DNA of 41,806 nucleotides from Candidatus Cryptobacteroides aphodequi. Its GTDB lineage: Bacteria > Bacteroidota > Bacteroidia > Bacteroidales > UBA932. Where the stretch lies: NCBI GenBank assembly GCA_018065265.1, contig JAGHTP010000018.1, positions 1 to 41,806 of the forward strand. Reading direction: 5' to 3'. Positions 24,832-34,316 of this stretch are shown in pieces (the stretch's first letter is position 1; each line of letters starts with the position of its first letter). The position numbers and the translations under genes were made by a program. The notes beneath the pieces were generated by a model. That model worked only from the letters and a program-made list of their open reading frames with translations, made no database searches and was not told the origin of the DNA.

Positions 24832-25695
24832 CTACTTGCTCTGTACAGAAGCATTGATGAAAGGAATGGAACCGCCGGTGTATTCGGGCAGTTTGCCGTC
24901 CCACTTCTCTATTGCGTACTGGCGCACGAGCAGTTCGTTGATGGAGGCAGCGACAACCCTGTTGTAGTATGCCTCACCATCTCCCTGGATGCGCAGAGCC
25001 TTCGCCTCACCTTCGGCCTTTGCGATTGCAATCTTTGCCTCGGCCTCAGCTTCCTTAACCTTGTTCTCGGCCTTGAGGGCGTTCTGAACAGCCTGGTTCT
25101 TGGCGTCGATGGCGTCGCGCAGCGACTGAGGAGGCATTATCTGGGTGGTGAATTCCGAAACGATGAATCCCTCTTCGAGAAGGGTCTTGTTCAGCCTCTG
25201 GCGCACCTTGAGTTCGAACTCCTCGCGGTTGGACATAAGCTGGTCGGCTGTATATTCGTTACCGCAGGTGCGGTATGCCTCGAAGATACAGGTATGGATG
25301 TAGCCGTCTTCGATGCGGTCGAGCGATTCACGGTACTTGATGAAGATGTCGGTAGCACGATCGGGATCGATATGATACGCGATGGTAGGCGACATGTTGA
25401 AGATGGAAGCATCCTTGGTCTGCACGTCGAACGCGGTGTAGGTCTTGCGCTGGATGTAGGTAGGATACTGGTAGATGTTCTGAGTGATGGGGTTGTACCA
25501 GACCCAACCCTTGCAGGTGCCTATCACACCGCCGCGGAGTTCGGGGTCATTGCTCCATTTCTTGAAACGGATTCCCACGGAACCGCTGTCGATGGTGGTG
25601 CAGCAGTTGGCCAGGGTAATGATGGTAACGAATATGATTGCAAAGGCAGTGATGGTTCCTTTCACGCCTCTGTGCTGTGTGGTAACTGTTGTCAT
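24832..25695 (-). CDS. Prohibitin-like SPFH-domain membrane protein
   Basis: This 287-residue protein has one N-terminal hydrophobic segment (about 14-32, ITAFAIIFVTIITLANCC), an SPFH/PHB domain (about 33-200, with DSGSVGIRFKKW and DVQTKDASIFNMSPTIAY) and an Ala/Glu/Lys-rich coiled-coil (about 205-245, KAENKVKEAEAEAKIAIAKA). Prohibitin-type proteins form ring assemblies in the membrane and influence membrane proteases such as FtsH. The two cysteines after the hydrophobic segment (NCCTT) could suggest a lipoprotein, but an uncleaved anchor is more likely. Neighbours are 12 bp upstream (mannose-6-phosphate isomerase) and 18 bp downstream (ABC-F). Confidence 0.88.
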   Translation of the reverse strand: MTTVTTQHRGVKGTITAFAIIFVTIITLANCCTTIDSGSVGIRFKKWSNDPELRGGVIGTCKGWVWYNPITQNIYQYPTYIQRKTYTAFDVQTKDASIFNMSPTIAYHIDPDRATDIFIKYRESLDRIEDGYIHTCIFEAYRTCGNEYTADQLMSNREEFELKVRQRLNKTLLEEGFIVSEFTTQIMPPQSLRDAIDAKNQAVQNALKAENKVKEAEAEAKIAIAKAEGEAKALRIQGDGEAYYNRVVAASINELLVRQYAIEKWDGKLPEYTGGSIPFINASVQSK

Positions 25696-25707
25696 ATCAT
25701 CAAGGTT

Positions 25708-26580
25708 TTAAAGTGTTACAATAAGGCATTTGCTTCCGGAAGCGGCTGTGATTTCTACAGGGCCGTCCTCGGGCAGGCTGAGACAGGTTTCGCCGGAGTC
25801 GGCGGAGGTTGTCTCTGTGGCCGAGGTCATACTCACCTTGCCTTCTATCCCTATCACAATCACAAGTCCGCCGCACTTCGAAGCGTCAAGCTTGATGGAA
25901 GCATCTTCCGAAGCCGGAGCCTCGAAGAGCGAAGTCTTGAAATAGGGGCAGCTCACAAGTTCGACCTTCTCGCCCGGAGCCGCAACATAGTGCGTACGGT
26001 AGTCGGGATAAACCGTATAGTCGATGGCGTCCTTGGCCTCCTGCGTATGCAGCTGGCGGGGTTTGCCATCAAGTCCGAGACGGCCGTAATCGTAGATACG
26101 GTACGTAATGTCGGACGTCTGCTGTATCTCGGCCAGAAAACATCCACCGCCTATCGCGTGGATACGTCCGGCAGGGAGGAAGAATACATCGCCAGGAGCC
26201 ACCGCGTAATCGGAAAGCACCGAGACTATGCGATCGTTCTCAACGAGACGGACATAATCTTCAGGGCCGATCTTCTCGCTCAGTCCGCTGAGCAGATGCG
26301 CGCCTTCACCGGCTCCGACGATATACCACATCTCTGTCTTTCCCTTGCAGCCGTGCCTTGCAGCGGCAAGAGAGTCATTGGGGTGAACCTGAATACTCAA
26401 ATCGCTGCGAGAGTCGATGAACTTAATCAGAAGAGGAAACTGTCCCGGATAGATGTCCGTTATCTTTTCTCCCTTGCGAGGCCCTTCGGCCACCACCGAC
26501 TCATTGCCGGGCACACCCGAGAGCACCCAGCTCTCTGTGCCCCAGACAAGAGTCTTCAGTATGGGATTGAACTTGTACAT
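25708..26580 (-). CDS. manA: Mannose-6-phosphate isomerase, class I
   Basis: This 290-residue cupin enzyme interconverts mannose 6-phosphate and fructose 6-phosphate. Zinc and active-site patterns are visible: LIKFIDSRSDLSIQVHPND, KTEMWYIV, and FFLPAGRIHAIGGGCFLAEI followed by QQTSDITYRIYDYGR. The short form is like those of Bacteroides and Bacillus rather than the about 390-residue enterobacterial enzyme. I use ATG 26580 (MYKFNPILKTLVWG) rather than an upstream in-frame codon at 26664, which would lie inside gpmI. It begins 5 bp after the gpmI stop, so it is co-transcribed with that glycolytic gene. Confidence 0.9.
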   Translation of the reverse strand: MYKFNPILKTLVWGTESWVLSGVPGNESVVAEGPRKGEKITDIYPGQFPLLIKFIDSRSDLSIQVHPNDSLAAARHGCKGKTEMWYIVGAGEGAHLLSGLSEKIGPEDYVRLVENDRIVSVLSDYAVAPGDVFFLPAGRIHAIGGGCFLAEIQQTSDITYRIYDYGRLGLDGKPRQLHTQEAKDAIDYTVYPDYRTHYVAAPGEKVELVSCPYFKTSLFEAPASEDASIKLDASKCGGLVIVIGIEGKVSMTSATETTSADSGETCLSLPEDGPVEITAASGSKCLIVTL

Positions 26581-26585
26581 CTTTG

Positions 26586-28106
26586 CTAGATGAGGGGCTC
26601 GGCGCTCATTGCGGCCGGCTGGGGAATTCCCATAAGTTTGAGGATGGTCGGAGCCACATTGCACAGGGCGCCGTCCTTGACGGTCTTCACTTCGTCTCCG
26701 GCGTTGATGACTATGAACTGCACCTCATTGAGTGAATGGGCGGTATTGGGCGTACCGTCCTCGTTGACTGCGTAGTCGGCATTGCCGTGGTCTGCGGTCA
26801 GAAGAACGACATAATCGTTCTCGACAGCCGTCGTGACAACATCCTTCACGAGTCCGTCTATGGTCTTGACGGCCTTGCAGATGGCTTCGTAAACTCCTGT
26901 ATGACCAACCATATCGCCGTTCGCGAAGTTGAGGATGATTGCATCCTCCTTGCCGCTCTTGATGGCTTCGATAAGTTTCGAGGCGACCTCGGGGGCACTC
27001 ATCTCGGGCTGGAGGTCATATGTGGCAACCTTGGGGCTGTTCACCAGTATGCGGTCCTCGTTCTCGAACGGAGTCTCGCGGCCACCGTTGAAGAAGAAGG
27101 TCACGTGGGCATATTTCTCTGTCTCGGCGATGCGGAGCTGGCGTTTGCCGGCCTTGGCGAGGGTCTCGCCGAGGGTGTCGGTAACGGTCTCCTTGTCGAA
27201 AAGGATATGCACTCCCTGGAATGAAGCGTCGTAGGGAGTGAGGCAGCAGTAATAGAGAGTAATGGTGTGCATTCCCTCCTCGGGCATATCGTTCTGGGTA
27301 AGGACGGCGGTGAGTTCACGTGCGCGGTCGTTGCGGAAGTTGAAGAAGATGATGGCATCTCCCTCCTCTATTGTTGCGAGGGGCTTTCCGTTCTCGGTGA
27401 TGACTATAGGCTTGATGAACTCATCGGTGACTTCGGCATCGTAGCTTGCCTTGATACCTTCGGTTGCCGAAGCAAACTCGGCACCCTTTCCTTCAACGAG
27501 CATGTCGTATGCTTCTTTGACACGATTCCAGCGCTTGTCGCGGTCCATTGCATAGAAGCGTCCGCAGACTGTTGCGACACGTCCGGTTGTGGCGGCCATC
27601 TTCTGCTCGAGTTCGGTCACGAATCCGAGTCCGCTGCGCGGGTCGGTATCGCGGCCGTCCATAAAGCAGTGCACGAACACCTTGTCCAGACCCTCGTTCT
27701 TTGCTTCAGCAAGGAACTCATAAAGATGGTTGAGGCTCGAGTGCACTCCACCGTGGCTGGCAAGGCCCATGAAATGGAGCTTCTTGCCGGTCTTCTTCAC
27801 ATAGTCGTATGCGGCCCTGATCTCGGGATTGGCGAGGAGCTTGTGCTCGCGGCAGGCGATGTTGATCTTTACCAGATCCTGGTAAACGACCCTTCCTGCG
27901 CCGAGGTTCATATGTCCGACCTCGGAATTGCCCATCTGTCCGTCGGGAAGACCGACATACTCGCCACAGGCCTGAAGGTGGCTGTAGGGATACTTTGCCC
28001 TGAGGCTGTCGATGAAAGGCTGTCCCTGGGTATAAATTGCGTTCGAATGGTCGTGGCGTCCTTCGCCCCAACCGTCGAGAATCATCAGAAGTACTTTTCT
28101 ATTCAT
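26586..28106 (-). CDS. gpmI: 2,3-bisphosphoglycerate-independent phosphoglycerate mutase
   Basis: This 506-residue cytosolic metalloenzyme of the alkaline phosphatase superfamily interconverts 3- and 2-phosphoglycerate. The N-terminal metal site is [10 protein letters not shown] (Asp11). The phosphorylated serine is in [15 protein letters not shown] (Ser61). A further metal-binding segment is [11 protein letters not shown] near the C-terminus. Length is typical of GpmI. It begins 18 bp after the M3 peptidase gene and leads directly into manA. Confidence 0.96.
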   Translation of the reverse strand: MNRKVLLMILDGWGEGRHDHSNAIYTQGQPFIDSLRAKYPYSHLQACGEYVGLPDGQMGNSEVGHMNLGAGRVVYQDLVKINIACREHKLLANPEIRAAYDYVKKTGKKLHFMGLASHGGVHSSLNHLYEFLAEAKNEGLDKVFVHCFMDGRDTDPRSGLGFVTELEQKMAATTGRVATVCGRFYAMDRDKRWNRVKEAYDMLVEGKGAEFASATEGIKASYDAEVTDEFIKPIVITENGKPLATIEEGDAIIFFNFRNDRARELTAVLTQNDMPEEGMHTITLYYCCLTPYDASFQGVHILFDKETVTDTLGETLAKAGKRQLRIAETEKYAHVTFFFNGGRETPFENEDRILVNSPKVATYDLQPEMSAPEVASKLIEAIKSGKEDAIILNFANGDMVGHTGVYEAICKAVKTIDGLVKDVVTTAVENDYVVLLTADHGNADYAVNEDGTPNTAHSLNEVQFIVINAGDEVKTVKDGALCNVAPTILKLMGIPQPAAMSAEPLI

Positions 28107-28124
28107 TTTTGTTGTTTGGAAATT

Positions 28125-30164
28125 CTATTTGAGACCGCGGCCCCTGAGCATTGCATCCGGGTCGGGTTCACGACCCACGAAACTGCGATACAGGGTCATA
28201 GGCTCTTCGCTGCCGCCTTTTTCGAGGAAGGTGGCACGGAACTCCATCGCCAGGGCGTGTGCGGCCTCGAGGTCCCACTCCCCTTCGGGAGCGCACTTCG
28301 AAGTGAACACGCTGAAGGCATCCTTGTCAAGCACTTCGGCCCAGAGATAGCCGTAGTAGCCCGAATTGTAACCGCTTCCGAAGATATGGTTGAAATAGGT
28401 GGTGCGATAGCGGGGTGCTATCTCGCGGATGAGACCCATTCCGTCACATACGGTCTTTTCGAAAGCATCGATATACTGCGATGCGGCTTCGGTCGAGGCA
28501 AGAGCGCTTGCAGGAATCTCTTCGAGCTCGTGCCACTTCATATCGAGTATGGATGCGGCGGCAAGTTCGGTGGTCATAAAGCCCTGGTTGAACTTGAGGG
28601 CGGCATTGACCTTCTCCACGAGGCTTGCGGGAATGACCTCACCACGGCTGTTCAGGGCGTAACGCTCGAGAAGCCAGGGCTGGAAGGCCCAGTTCTCGTT
28701 GAACTGCGAGAACATCTCGACAAAGTCGCGGGTCACGTTGGTTCCGCTTACCGAAGCATAATTGCACTTGGTAAGAAGTCCGTGCAGGGCGTGACCGAAC
28801 TCGTGGAACACGGTCTGCACCTCGTCTATGCTTAGGTTTTCGTGCAGATTGCCCACATTCACGATGATGGGGCGCACGTCGGTGCCGTCAGCAAGGGTGT
28901 ACTGCTCGCGTATGGGATTCATCCACGCTCCGCTCCTCTTCGAAGAACGGGGGAAATAGTCTGTCGTGAAGATGCCGATGAGGCTTCCGTCCGCATCTGT
29001 GATCTTGTATGTGGTGACGCACTTGCGGTTGTATGCACTCACACCTTCGAGCTTCTCGGCCTTGATGCCGTAGAGGATTTCGGCGCAGGTGAAGATGCCC
29101 TTCACCACGTTGTCAATGCTGAAATAGGGACGAGTCAGATCCTCGTCAAGGTCGTATTTGGCCTTGCGGACACGCTCGGCATAATACCACCAGTCCCAGG
29201 GCTCGATCACTGAACCGGCGGGCAGAAGACCCGATGCTATACCCTGGTCCATAACAGCCTGCATAGCCGCTTTCTCCTCCTCGGCACGCGCAACTGCGGA
29301 GCGCATTATTCCATCGAGGAAAGTATCCACAGTCCAACTGTCGTGGGCCATCTTGTCGGCAAGGGTGTAGTTTGCCGAATTGGTGTAACCCATAATCTCG
29401 GCCTTGCGGATGCGGAGCTGCATCACCTCGAGAATGAGCTGCGAGTTGTCGTACTCGCCGCCGTTGTGGCAGCGGGTTGTATAAGCCTCGTTCCAGGCCT
29501 TGCGCTGATCGCGGTCGGCGGTGGAGGTCATCATATCGGGATAAGCCGACACGCTGAATCCGAACTTGTCCTTGAAAGCGTTCGATTCGGCCAGGATGTT
29601 GTTGCCGATCTTCTGGATCTTGGCGGCCATCTGGGTGTTGATGTCGCGAAGTTCCTTCTGATCAGCCTCTCCGAGACCTACTCCGTTGCGCTGGAAGTCG
29701 TCGTAATGATTCTTGAGCACGACCTGCTGCTCGCGTGTGAGTGCACTCTGGTCGGCATTGTAGATGGCGGCAACCCTCTCGTACAGGACCTTGTTGAAGG
29801 AGATGTTGTCCGAATGGGCGCTCAGCAGAGGAATGGCCTCTTCCATTACGGCGTCGAGCGAAGGGCTGTTGTCAGTCTCGCTGACGTTGTAGAGCACGCC
29901 GCACACCTTCGAAAGCAGCTCGCCGCTGAGTTCGAAAGCAGCGATGGTGTTCTCGAATGTGGGCGCTTCGGCATTGGAGCAGATGGCCTCGATCTCGGCC
30001 TGCTGCTGCGCTATTCCCTCACGGATTGCAGGGATATAGTCGGCCGTGCGTATCTTCTCGAACGGAGGTATTCCATAAGGAGTGTTCCATTCCTGCATAA
30101 AGGGATTTGTGTGGCAGGATGAAAGTGCAGCGGCCATTATTGCGAATGCGAATATCTTTTTCAT
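28125..30164 (-). CDS. M3 family oligopeptidase lipoprotein (Dcp-like)
   Basis: This 679-residue metallopeptidase resembles peptidyl-dipeptidase Dcp and oligopeptidase A. The zinc motif is HEFGHALHG (His454, Glu455, His458). A lipoprotein signal peptide ends LSSC with Cys17, so the enzyme is exported and anchored, whereas enterobacterial Dcp and oligopeptidase A are soluble. It should trim short peptides in the envelope. Its ATG overlaps the DUF5689 gene's stop as TAATG, so translation is probably coupled to the nucleic-acid uptake genes upstream. Whether it works on peptides released from nucleoproteins is only a guess. Confidence 0.92.
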   Translation of the reverse strand: MKKIFAFAIMAAALSSCHTNPFMQEWNTPYGIPPFEKIRTADYIPAIREGIAQQQAEIEAICSNAEAPTFENTIAAFELSGELLSKVCGVLYNVSETDNSPSLDAVMEEAIPLLSAHSDNISFNKVLYERVAAIYNADQSALTREQQVVLKNHYDDFQRNGVGLGEADQKELRDINTQMAAKIQKIGNNILAESNAFKDKFGFSVSAYPDMMTSTADRDQRKAWNEAYTTRCHNGGEYDNSQLILEVMQLRIRKAEIMGYTNSANYTLADKMAHDSWTVDTFLDGIMRSAVARAEEEKAAMQAVMDQGIASGLLPAGSVIEPWDWWYYAERVRKAKYDLDEDLTRPYFSIDNVVKGIFTCAEILYGIKAEKLEGVSAYNRKCVTTYKITDADGSLIGIFTTDYFPRSSKRSGAWMNPIREQYTLADGTDVRPIIVNVGNLHENLSIDEVQTVFHEFGHALHGLLTKCNYASVSGTNVTRDFVEMFSQFNENWAFQPWLLERYALNSRGEVIPASLVEKVNAALKFNQGFMTTELAAASILDMKWHELEEIPASALASTEAASQYIDAFEKTVCDGMGLIREIAPRYRTTYFNHIFGSGYNSGYYGYLWAEVLDKDAFSVFTSKCAPEGEWDLEAAHALAMEFRATFLEKGGSEEPMTLYRSFVGREPDPDAMLRGRGLK

Positions 30165-31375
30165 TATTCAAGAGGCTTTCCGTCCACTACGAAGTCGGAA
30201 ATATTGTTCACGGTAAGCTGGATGCTGCCCTGATAGAGGGTGATCACGCCGGTGACATCGATTGTCTTGGCACCGCTGAGCACCTCGGCAGGAATCTCGC
30301 GGTCAGCGAACTTGCTGTATCCGCTGGTGCGGATCTGAATCTCGGTGCCACCCATCTTGAAGTACTGGCTGACACTGTAGGCGGCCTTTTCGATGGCTTC
30401 ATACTTGCCGTTCGGGCCCTTGAGGCTTCCGACGGTGATGAAATTGCCTTCAGCGTCCCTGGGGAAGTTGTCCTCGTTTCCAGAGCCTACGCGGCATCCG
30501 TCCCAGCAGCCCATACACAGGTACTCGGTCATCTTGGCCTTGCTCATAGCCCAGGTGGTTACACCGTGGGCAAGGCCGTGAACGGTCTGATGAGTGGGGC
30601 ACTCGGCATCAATTCCGTTCGTGTCGGAAAGGAAGATGCGGTTGTCCGAAGCCTTCTTGTCCCTGTTGGAATCGAGATACAGGAGGCAGAACACCTCGTC
30701 GGCATACTTGAGGCCCTTGAGGGTCACGAGAGAACCGACGTATTTGTTGGTCTTCTGGGTGTCGGACTGGGCATTGGGAAGATCGCTTTCGCTGATGACA
30801 GCGGGAACGACTTCGCCCTCTACCTCTCCCTTGAGAACGTGGGTGTCGATCACCACTGCGTTCTCCATATAGGATGTCTCATAATCATCGGCGAAGGTTC
30901 CGTCATCCTTGACGTTGCGGGAAGCTCCCACCTGTACCATTCCTATTCCGCCGTAGTTACCGCTCTTGTAGCCATACATTCCGAGCGTAAGGCCGTTGCA
31001 GACGACGTAAACCCGCTGGCCGGGGAGATAGTCGTTATAAAGGCCGTTCTTTCCTATCTTGATCTCCATTCCGCCCGTAGCGTCCTGGATATAGAAACTC
31101 TTGTAGAAGTTGCCGGGCTTGTCGGTCGTCGAGACGATACCCGTGATGACGAGATCTTCGTCCATATTCCAGGACTTGCCGGTGGTGTAGCGCGATGCGA
31201 GGTCGGCGATGGTTATGATGCTGCCGTAAGTGTTCTCCACTTCGGTGCGGCTCCAAACCTTTGCGGGCTCGGGATTCTCGTAACCGAAAGTGAATACCGG
31301 CTGGAATTCCTCCTTGAGCGACTGACAGGAGCAGGCGCAGGCAAGAATTGCTGCGAATACTGATATCTTTTTCAT
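30164..31375 (-). CDS. DUF5689 lipoprotein (OB-fold-like, surface)
   Basis: This 403-residue protein has a lipoprotein signal peptide ending in CACSC and then QSLKEEF; the K-E-E after the cysteine matches the Bacteroidetes surface lipoprotein export signal. The body has the pattern of DUF5689: ITIADLASRY, DLVITGIVSTTDKPGNFYKS, FYIQDATGGMEIKIG, LPGQRVYVVCNGLTLG and VTLKGLKY, which reads as OB-fold-like beta barrels. The C-terminal half repeats the theme (ITVGSLKG, IDVTGVITLYQGSIQLTVN). It lies 4 bp after the TonB-dependent receptor gene and overlaps the M3 peptidase gene by one base. Function is unknown; proximity to nucleases suggests polynucleotide binding at the receptor mouth (inference). 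Confidence 0.85.
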   Translation of the reverse strand: MKKISVFAAILACACSCQSLKEEFQPVFTFGYENPEPAKVWSRTEVENTYGSIITIADLASRYTTGKSWNMDEDLVITGIVSTTDKPGNFYKSFYIQDATGGMEIKIGKNGLYNDYLPGQRVYVVCNGLTLGMYGYKSGNYGGIGMVQVGASRNVKDDGTFADDYETSYMENAVVIDTHVLKGEVEGEVVPAVISESDLPNAQSDTQKTNKYVGSLVTLKGLKYADEVFCLLYLDSNRDKKASDNRIFLSDTNGIDAECPTHQTVHGLAHGVTTWAMSKAKMTEYLCMGCWDGCRVGSGNEDNFPRDAEGNFITVGSLKGPNGKYEAIEKAAYSVSQYFKMGGTEIQIRTSGYSKFADREIPAEVLSGAKTIDVTGVITLYQGSIQLTVNNISDFVVDGKPLE

Positions 31376-31379
31376 ACGC

Positions 31380-34316
31380 TTAGAATCTGAAATAAATGTT
31401 CAACATATAGTTGATGCCCTGCATATAGAAGTACTTGGGGTCGAACGCGTAGTAGCGGTCTTTGCCCTCGCTCTTGATGAGGCGGGTCTGCTCGTAACCG
31501 CCTGTCTTCACGCACTTGTTGTTCAGGAGGTTGTTGGCATTGAACGAGAAACCTATCTGGTTGCCGTGACGGTACCAGCTCTTTCCTATGCTGAGGTTCA
31601 GCAGGAATGCGGGAGCGAATTCTTCCTGGCTGGTAAGGCCCATGACTTCGTCGGGAGTAACGATTCCGTCACCACCAGCCACCGCGAATGTGGTGCGATA
31701 GAGAGGGTTCATATCGAGGTATGAATGTGCGAAGTACTGTCCGTTGAGTTCGAGGAACCAGTAGTTGATGTTGTAGTTGAGTGCGAGTTCGGCAGCCAGC
31801 TGGGGAGTCGAAGGCACATAGTGCTTCTGCTCTCCCTTGACAATCGGATTGCCGTCAGCATCCTCATCCACAATGACTGTACCGTCATCCATTGTAAGGG
31901 TCTGATAGATGGGGCTGCTCTTCCAGTAGGGAACGTCCTCGTTGCGTACGATCTCGGAACTGTTGTCCACGGTCTGAACCATATGCGGAGTACTGGTGTA
32001 GATGTACTCACCAAGGCTCAGGACGCCCGAAACGGTAAGGCCCTGCACCGGTGTGGGAACCTTGACACCTGCTTCGATACCCATATGCCTCTGGTCTATG
32101 CCGGTCATCGCGAAGTTGGTGAACGACTGCTGCGAGTCATCGTAGAAGCTCATGACATCGGTCTGGTCCTTGATGGTGGTGTAGTAGGCGGTGACGCGTG
32201 CGTTCCAGCCGTTGGCATTGTACTGGTAGTTCACATCGCCAGAGAAAGTCTTGATGGTTGTAAGGCCGTCAACAATGCTGTTGCGTGTACGGGCCGAGAT
32301 GAATGCCTGGTTGAAGGTAGGAGCGTCGGCGAAATATCCGACGTTGGCATATAACCTGTGACCACCCCTGATGGCGTATGAAACGCCGCCCTTGGCGCTG
32401 TAGGTAAGGAAGCGGCTCACATCGGATTTGCCGTACGAGCTGATTACCTTGCCGTTGGCGTCGTAAGAAGTGAGCACCTTGCCGCCGTAGCTGATTTCGT
32501 TGCCGTTCTCGTCAAGACCGGCGAAAAGGCCCTTGCGCACAAGACCTTCCCTCCAGAACGACTCGTATCCGGCGGTAAGGGCGAGGTTGGCGGTAAGACC
32601 ATTGTTCTCGTAACGGCCGTTAGCCCAGACCGTTGCCCTGCGCACCTGTGCGAGGTAGTCATAGCCATACTTGCCGCCCTTGAGAATCTTTTCGGCTTCG
32701 CCGTGGGCAAGGAAGTAGTCGAGGTCGTTCTGAACCAGAGCCTCGTTCGAAGCGAAGTCGCGCTCGGCGAACTGGTCGATATTCATATAGTACTCGCCGC
32801 CGAGAAGGTCGTTGATGATCTTGTAGTTCTCGGTGCGGTTGAGTTTGAGCTGGGTGCCTCCGGTAAGAGTGAAGGCGTCGCCCGCGCGCCACTTGAAGCT
32901 GCCGGCAAGGTTCACATCGTTCTGGTCTACGTGGCGCTCTTCGAGAGCATATTTGCTGCGGCCGTCAGGATTGTTGTAGTTTACGTTGTAGAGACGGTCC
33001 CAGTTGAGGTGCTGATAGTTGTTGTATTCTGTTCCGCGCTCTGTCCAGGCGAACTCGGCCCACTCGGCCTTGTCGAGGTTGTTGCGGTTGTAGTCGGAAT
33101 CATCCATCTTGAAGTAAGAAGGAAGATTGCGGTAGTAGTCGGGCCTGGGGGCCATTGCGTCGTACCAGTCGAGTGCGGTATAACCGTTGCGGCCGGTCCT
33201 CCAGAGGAGGGTGGCGCTTGCGTTGAAGTCGTGCGAAGGAGTATAGTCGTACTTGAGGCCGATGACAGGCTCGAAGGTCCTGCGGACGCGTGAGTTGCGC
33301 ACCTTGCCGTTCTGATATCCCCAGTTGGAGTTGTACATATTGTCGCCCATCAGGTCATAGACCTCCTGGGTGGAAGCGTTCTGCGCTCCTCTCTCGCCGG
33401 GAGTGACGAATGCGAAGAGGGCGAGACGATTCTCGTTGTTAATCTTCTTCTCGGCTCCGGCATAAAGGCCGAGCGACTTGTAGTAAACGCCCTCGACCCA
33501 GTCGTTTCCACCCATACGGATGCTGGCGTTCACAGCATATGACCAGCCATTGTCCATCTGGCCCGAAGCGTAGGTGGCCATGAGGCGGAGACGGTAGAGA
33601 GCGGAGTTGCTCAGAACCGAGAACCTCCAGCCGGGGCGGACGGCGCTGGGAACGGCGGCGATGTTGGTGACACCGTTGTAACGTCCGGCATAGGCGTCGG
33701 TCGCATCGAGTCCTTCGGTGCTGTCCTTGCTGCGCATAGCCTCGTTAAGACCGCTCCAGAGCGAGAAGGGGCTGTAGCCTGTGATGGCATCATTCATCTT
33801 CACACCGGCGAGGAGCACGTCCTGGGCCTCGGAATTGTATCCCCTGGTCTTGAAGCGCACCGAACTGAAGCCGTAGCTGGCCACGCTGGTGAAGGGGTCG
33901 TTGGAGCCGAAGAGGATGGTGGGCGAATCGCTGTAGCCCGTGTCCTGAAGGTCGAATTCCGCGAAGTTGGAATCGTCCACATCGGTTATCTGCTTCTGCT
34001 CGGTGAGCGCGATGAACACGAGGTCGCGGACAAAGCCTTTTTCGACTGCGGCGTTCACCTGTGCGGAAGTGAATTCATCGGCACTGATGATAAGGGTATA
34101 ACTGCCGTTCTCCAGTTCGGGAACGAGGAACTTGCCTTCGGCATCGGTGGTGGCCACGGCCACGGTCTCCCCGCCAAGAGAGACCTCGACCCTGGCACCC
34201 TGGATGGGCGCACGGCCGGCACGGTTCACGACCTGGGCCGTGATACCTCCGGTAACCTGGGCAAAAGCGCAGACGCCTGCAAGTAGCGTTGTGAGTGTCA
34301 GAATAAAGCGTTTCAT
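31380..34316 (-). CDS. TonB-dependent receptor with CarboxypepD-reg-like domain
   Basis: This 978-residue outer-membrane protein has a signal peptide (MKRFILTLTTLLAGVCAFAQ), a carboxypeptidase-regulatory-like domain (about 22-105, with GRAPIQGARVEVSLGGETVAV), a plug region (about 115-240, with SVASYGFSSVRFKTRGY) and a 22-strand beta barrel ending in aromatic MLNIYFRF, as expected for an outer-membrane insertion signal. It should import a substrate too large for porins, using TonB. No SusD partner is adjacent; the neighbours are an exported EEP nuclease family protein upstream (TAATG overlap) and DUF5689 downstream. The substrate is inferred to be nucleic-acid fragments from the neighbours only. 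Confidence 0.93.
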   Translation of the reverse strand: MKRFILTLTTLLAGVCAFAQVTGGITAQVVNRAGRAPIQGARVEVSLGGETVAVATTDAEGKFLVPELENGSYTLIISADEFTSAQVNAAVEKGFVRDLVFIALTEQKQITDVDDSNFAEFDLQDTGYSDSPTILFGSNDPFTSVASYGFSSVRFKTRGYNSEAQDVLLAGVKMNDAITGYSPFSLWSGLNEAMRSKDSTEGLDATDAYAGRYNGVTNIAAVPSAVRPGWRFSVLSNSALYRLRLMATYASGQMDNGWSYAVNASIRMGGNDWVEGVYYKSLGLYAGAEKKINNENRLALFAFVTPGERGAQNASTQEVYDLMGDNMYNSNWGYQNGKVRNSRVRRTFEPVIGLKYDYTPSHDFNASATLLWRTGRNGYTALDWYDAMAPRPDYYRNLPSYFKMDDSDYNRNNLDKAEWAEFAWTERGTEYNNYQHLNWDRLYNVNYNNPDGRSKYALEERHVDQNDVNLAGSFKWRAGDAFTLTGGTQLKLNRTENYKIINDLLGGEYYMNIDQFAERDFASNEALVQNDLDYFLAHGEAEKILKGGKYGYDYLAQVRRATVWANGRYENNGLTANLALTAGYESFWREGLVRKGLFAGLDENGNEISYGGKVLTSYDANGKVISSYGKSDVSRFLTYSAKGGVSYAIRGGHRLYANVGYFADAPTFNQAFISARTRNSIVDGLTTIKTFSGDVNYQYNANGWNARVTAYYTTIKDQTDVMSFYDDSQQSFTNFAMTGIDQRHMGIEAGVKVPTPVQGLTVSGVLSLGEYIYTSTPHMVQTVDNSSEIVRNEDVPYWKSSPIYQTLTMDDGTVIVDEDADGNPIVKGEQKHYVPSTPQLAAELALNYNINYWFLELNGQYFAHSYLDMNPLYRTTFAVAGGDGIVTPDEVMGLTSQEEFAPAFLLNLSIGKSWYRHGNQIGFSFNANNLLNNKCVKTGGYEQTRLIKSEGKDRYYAFDPKYFYMQGINYMLNIYFRF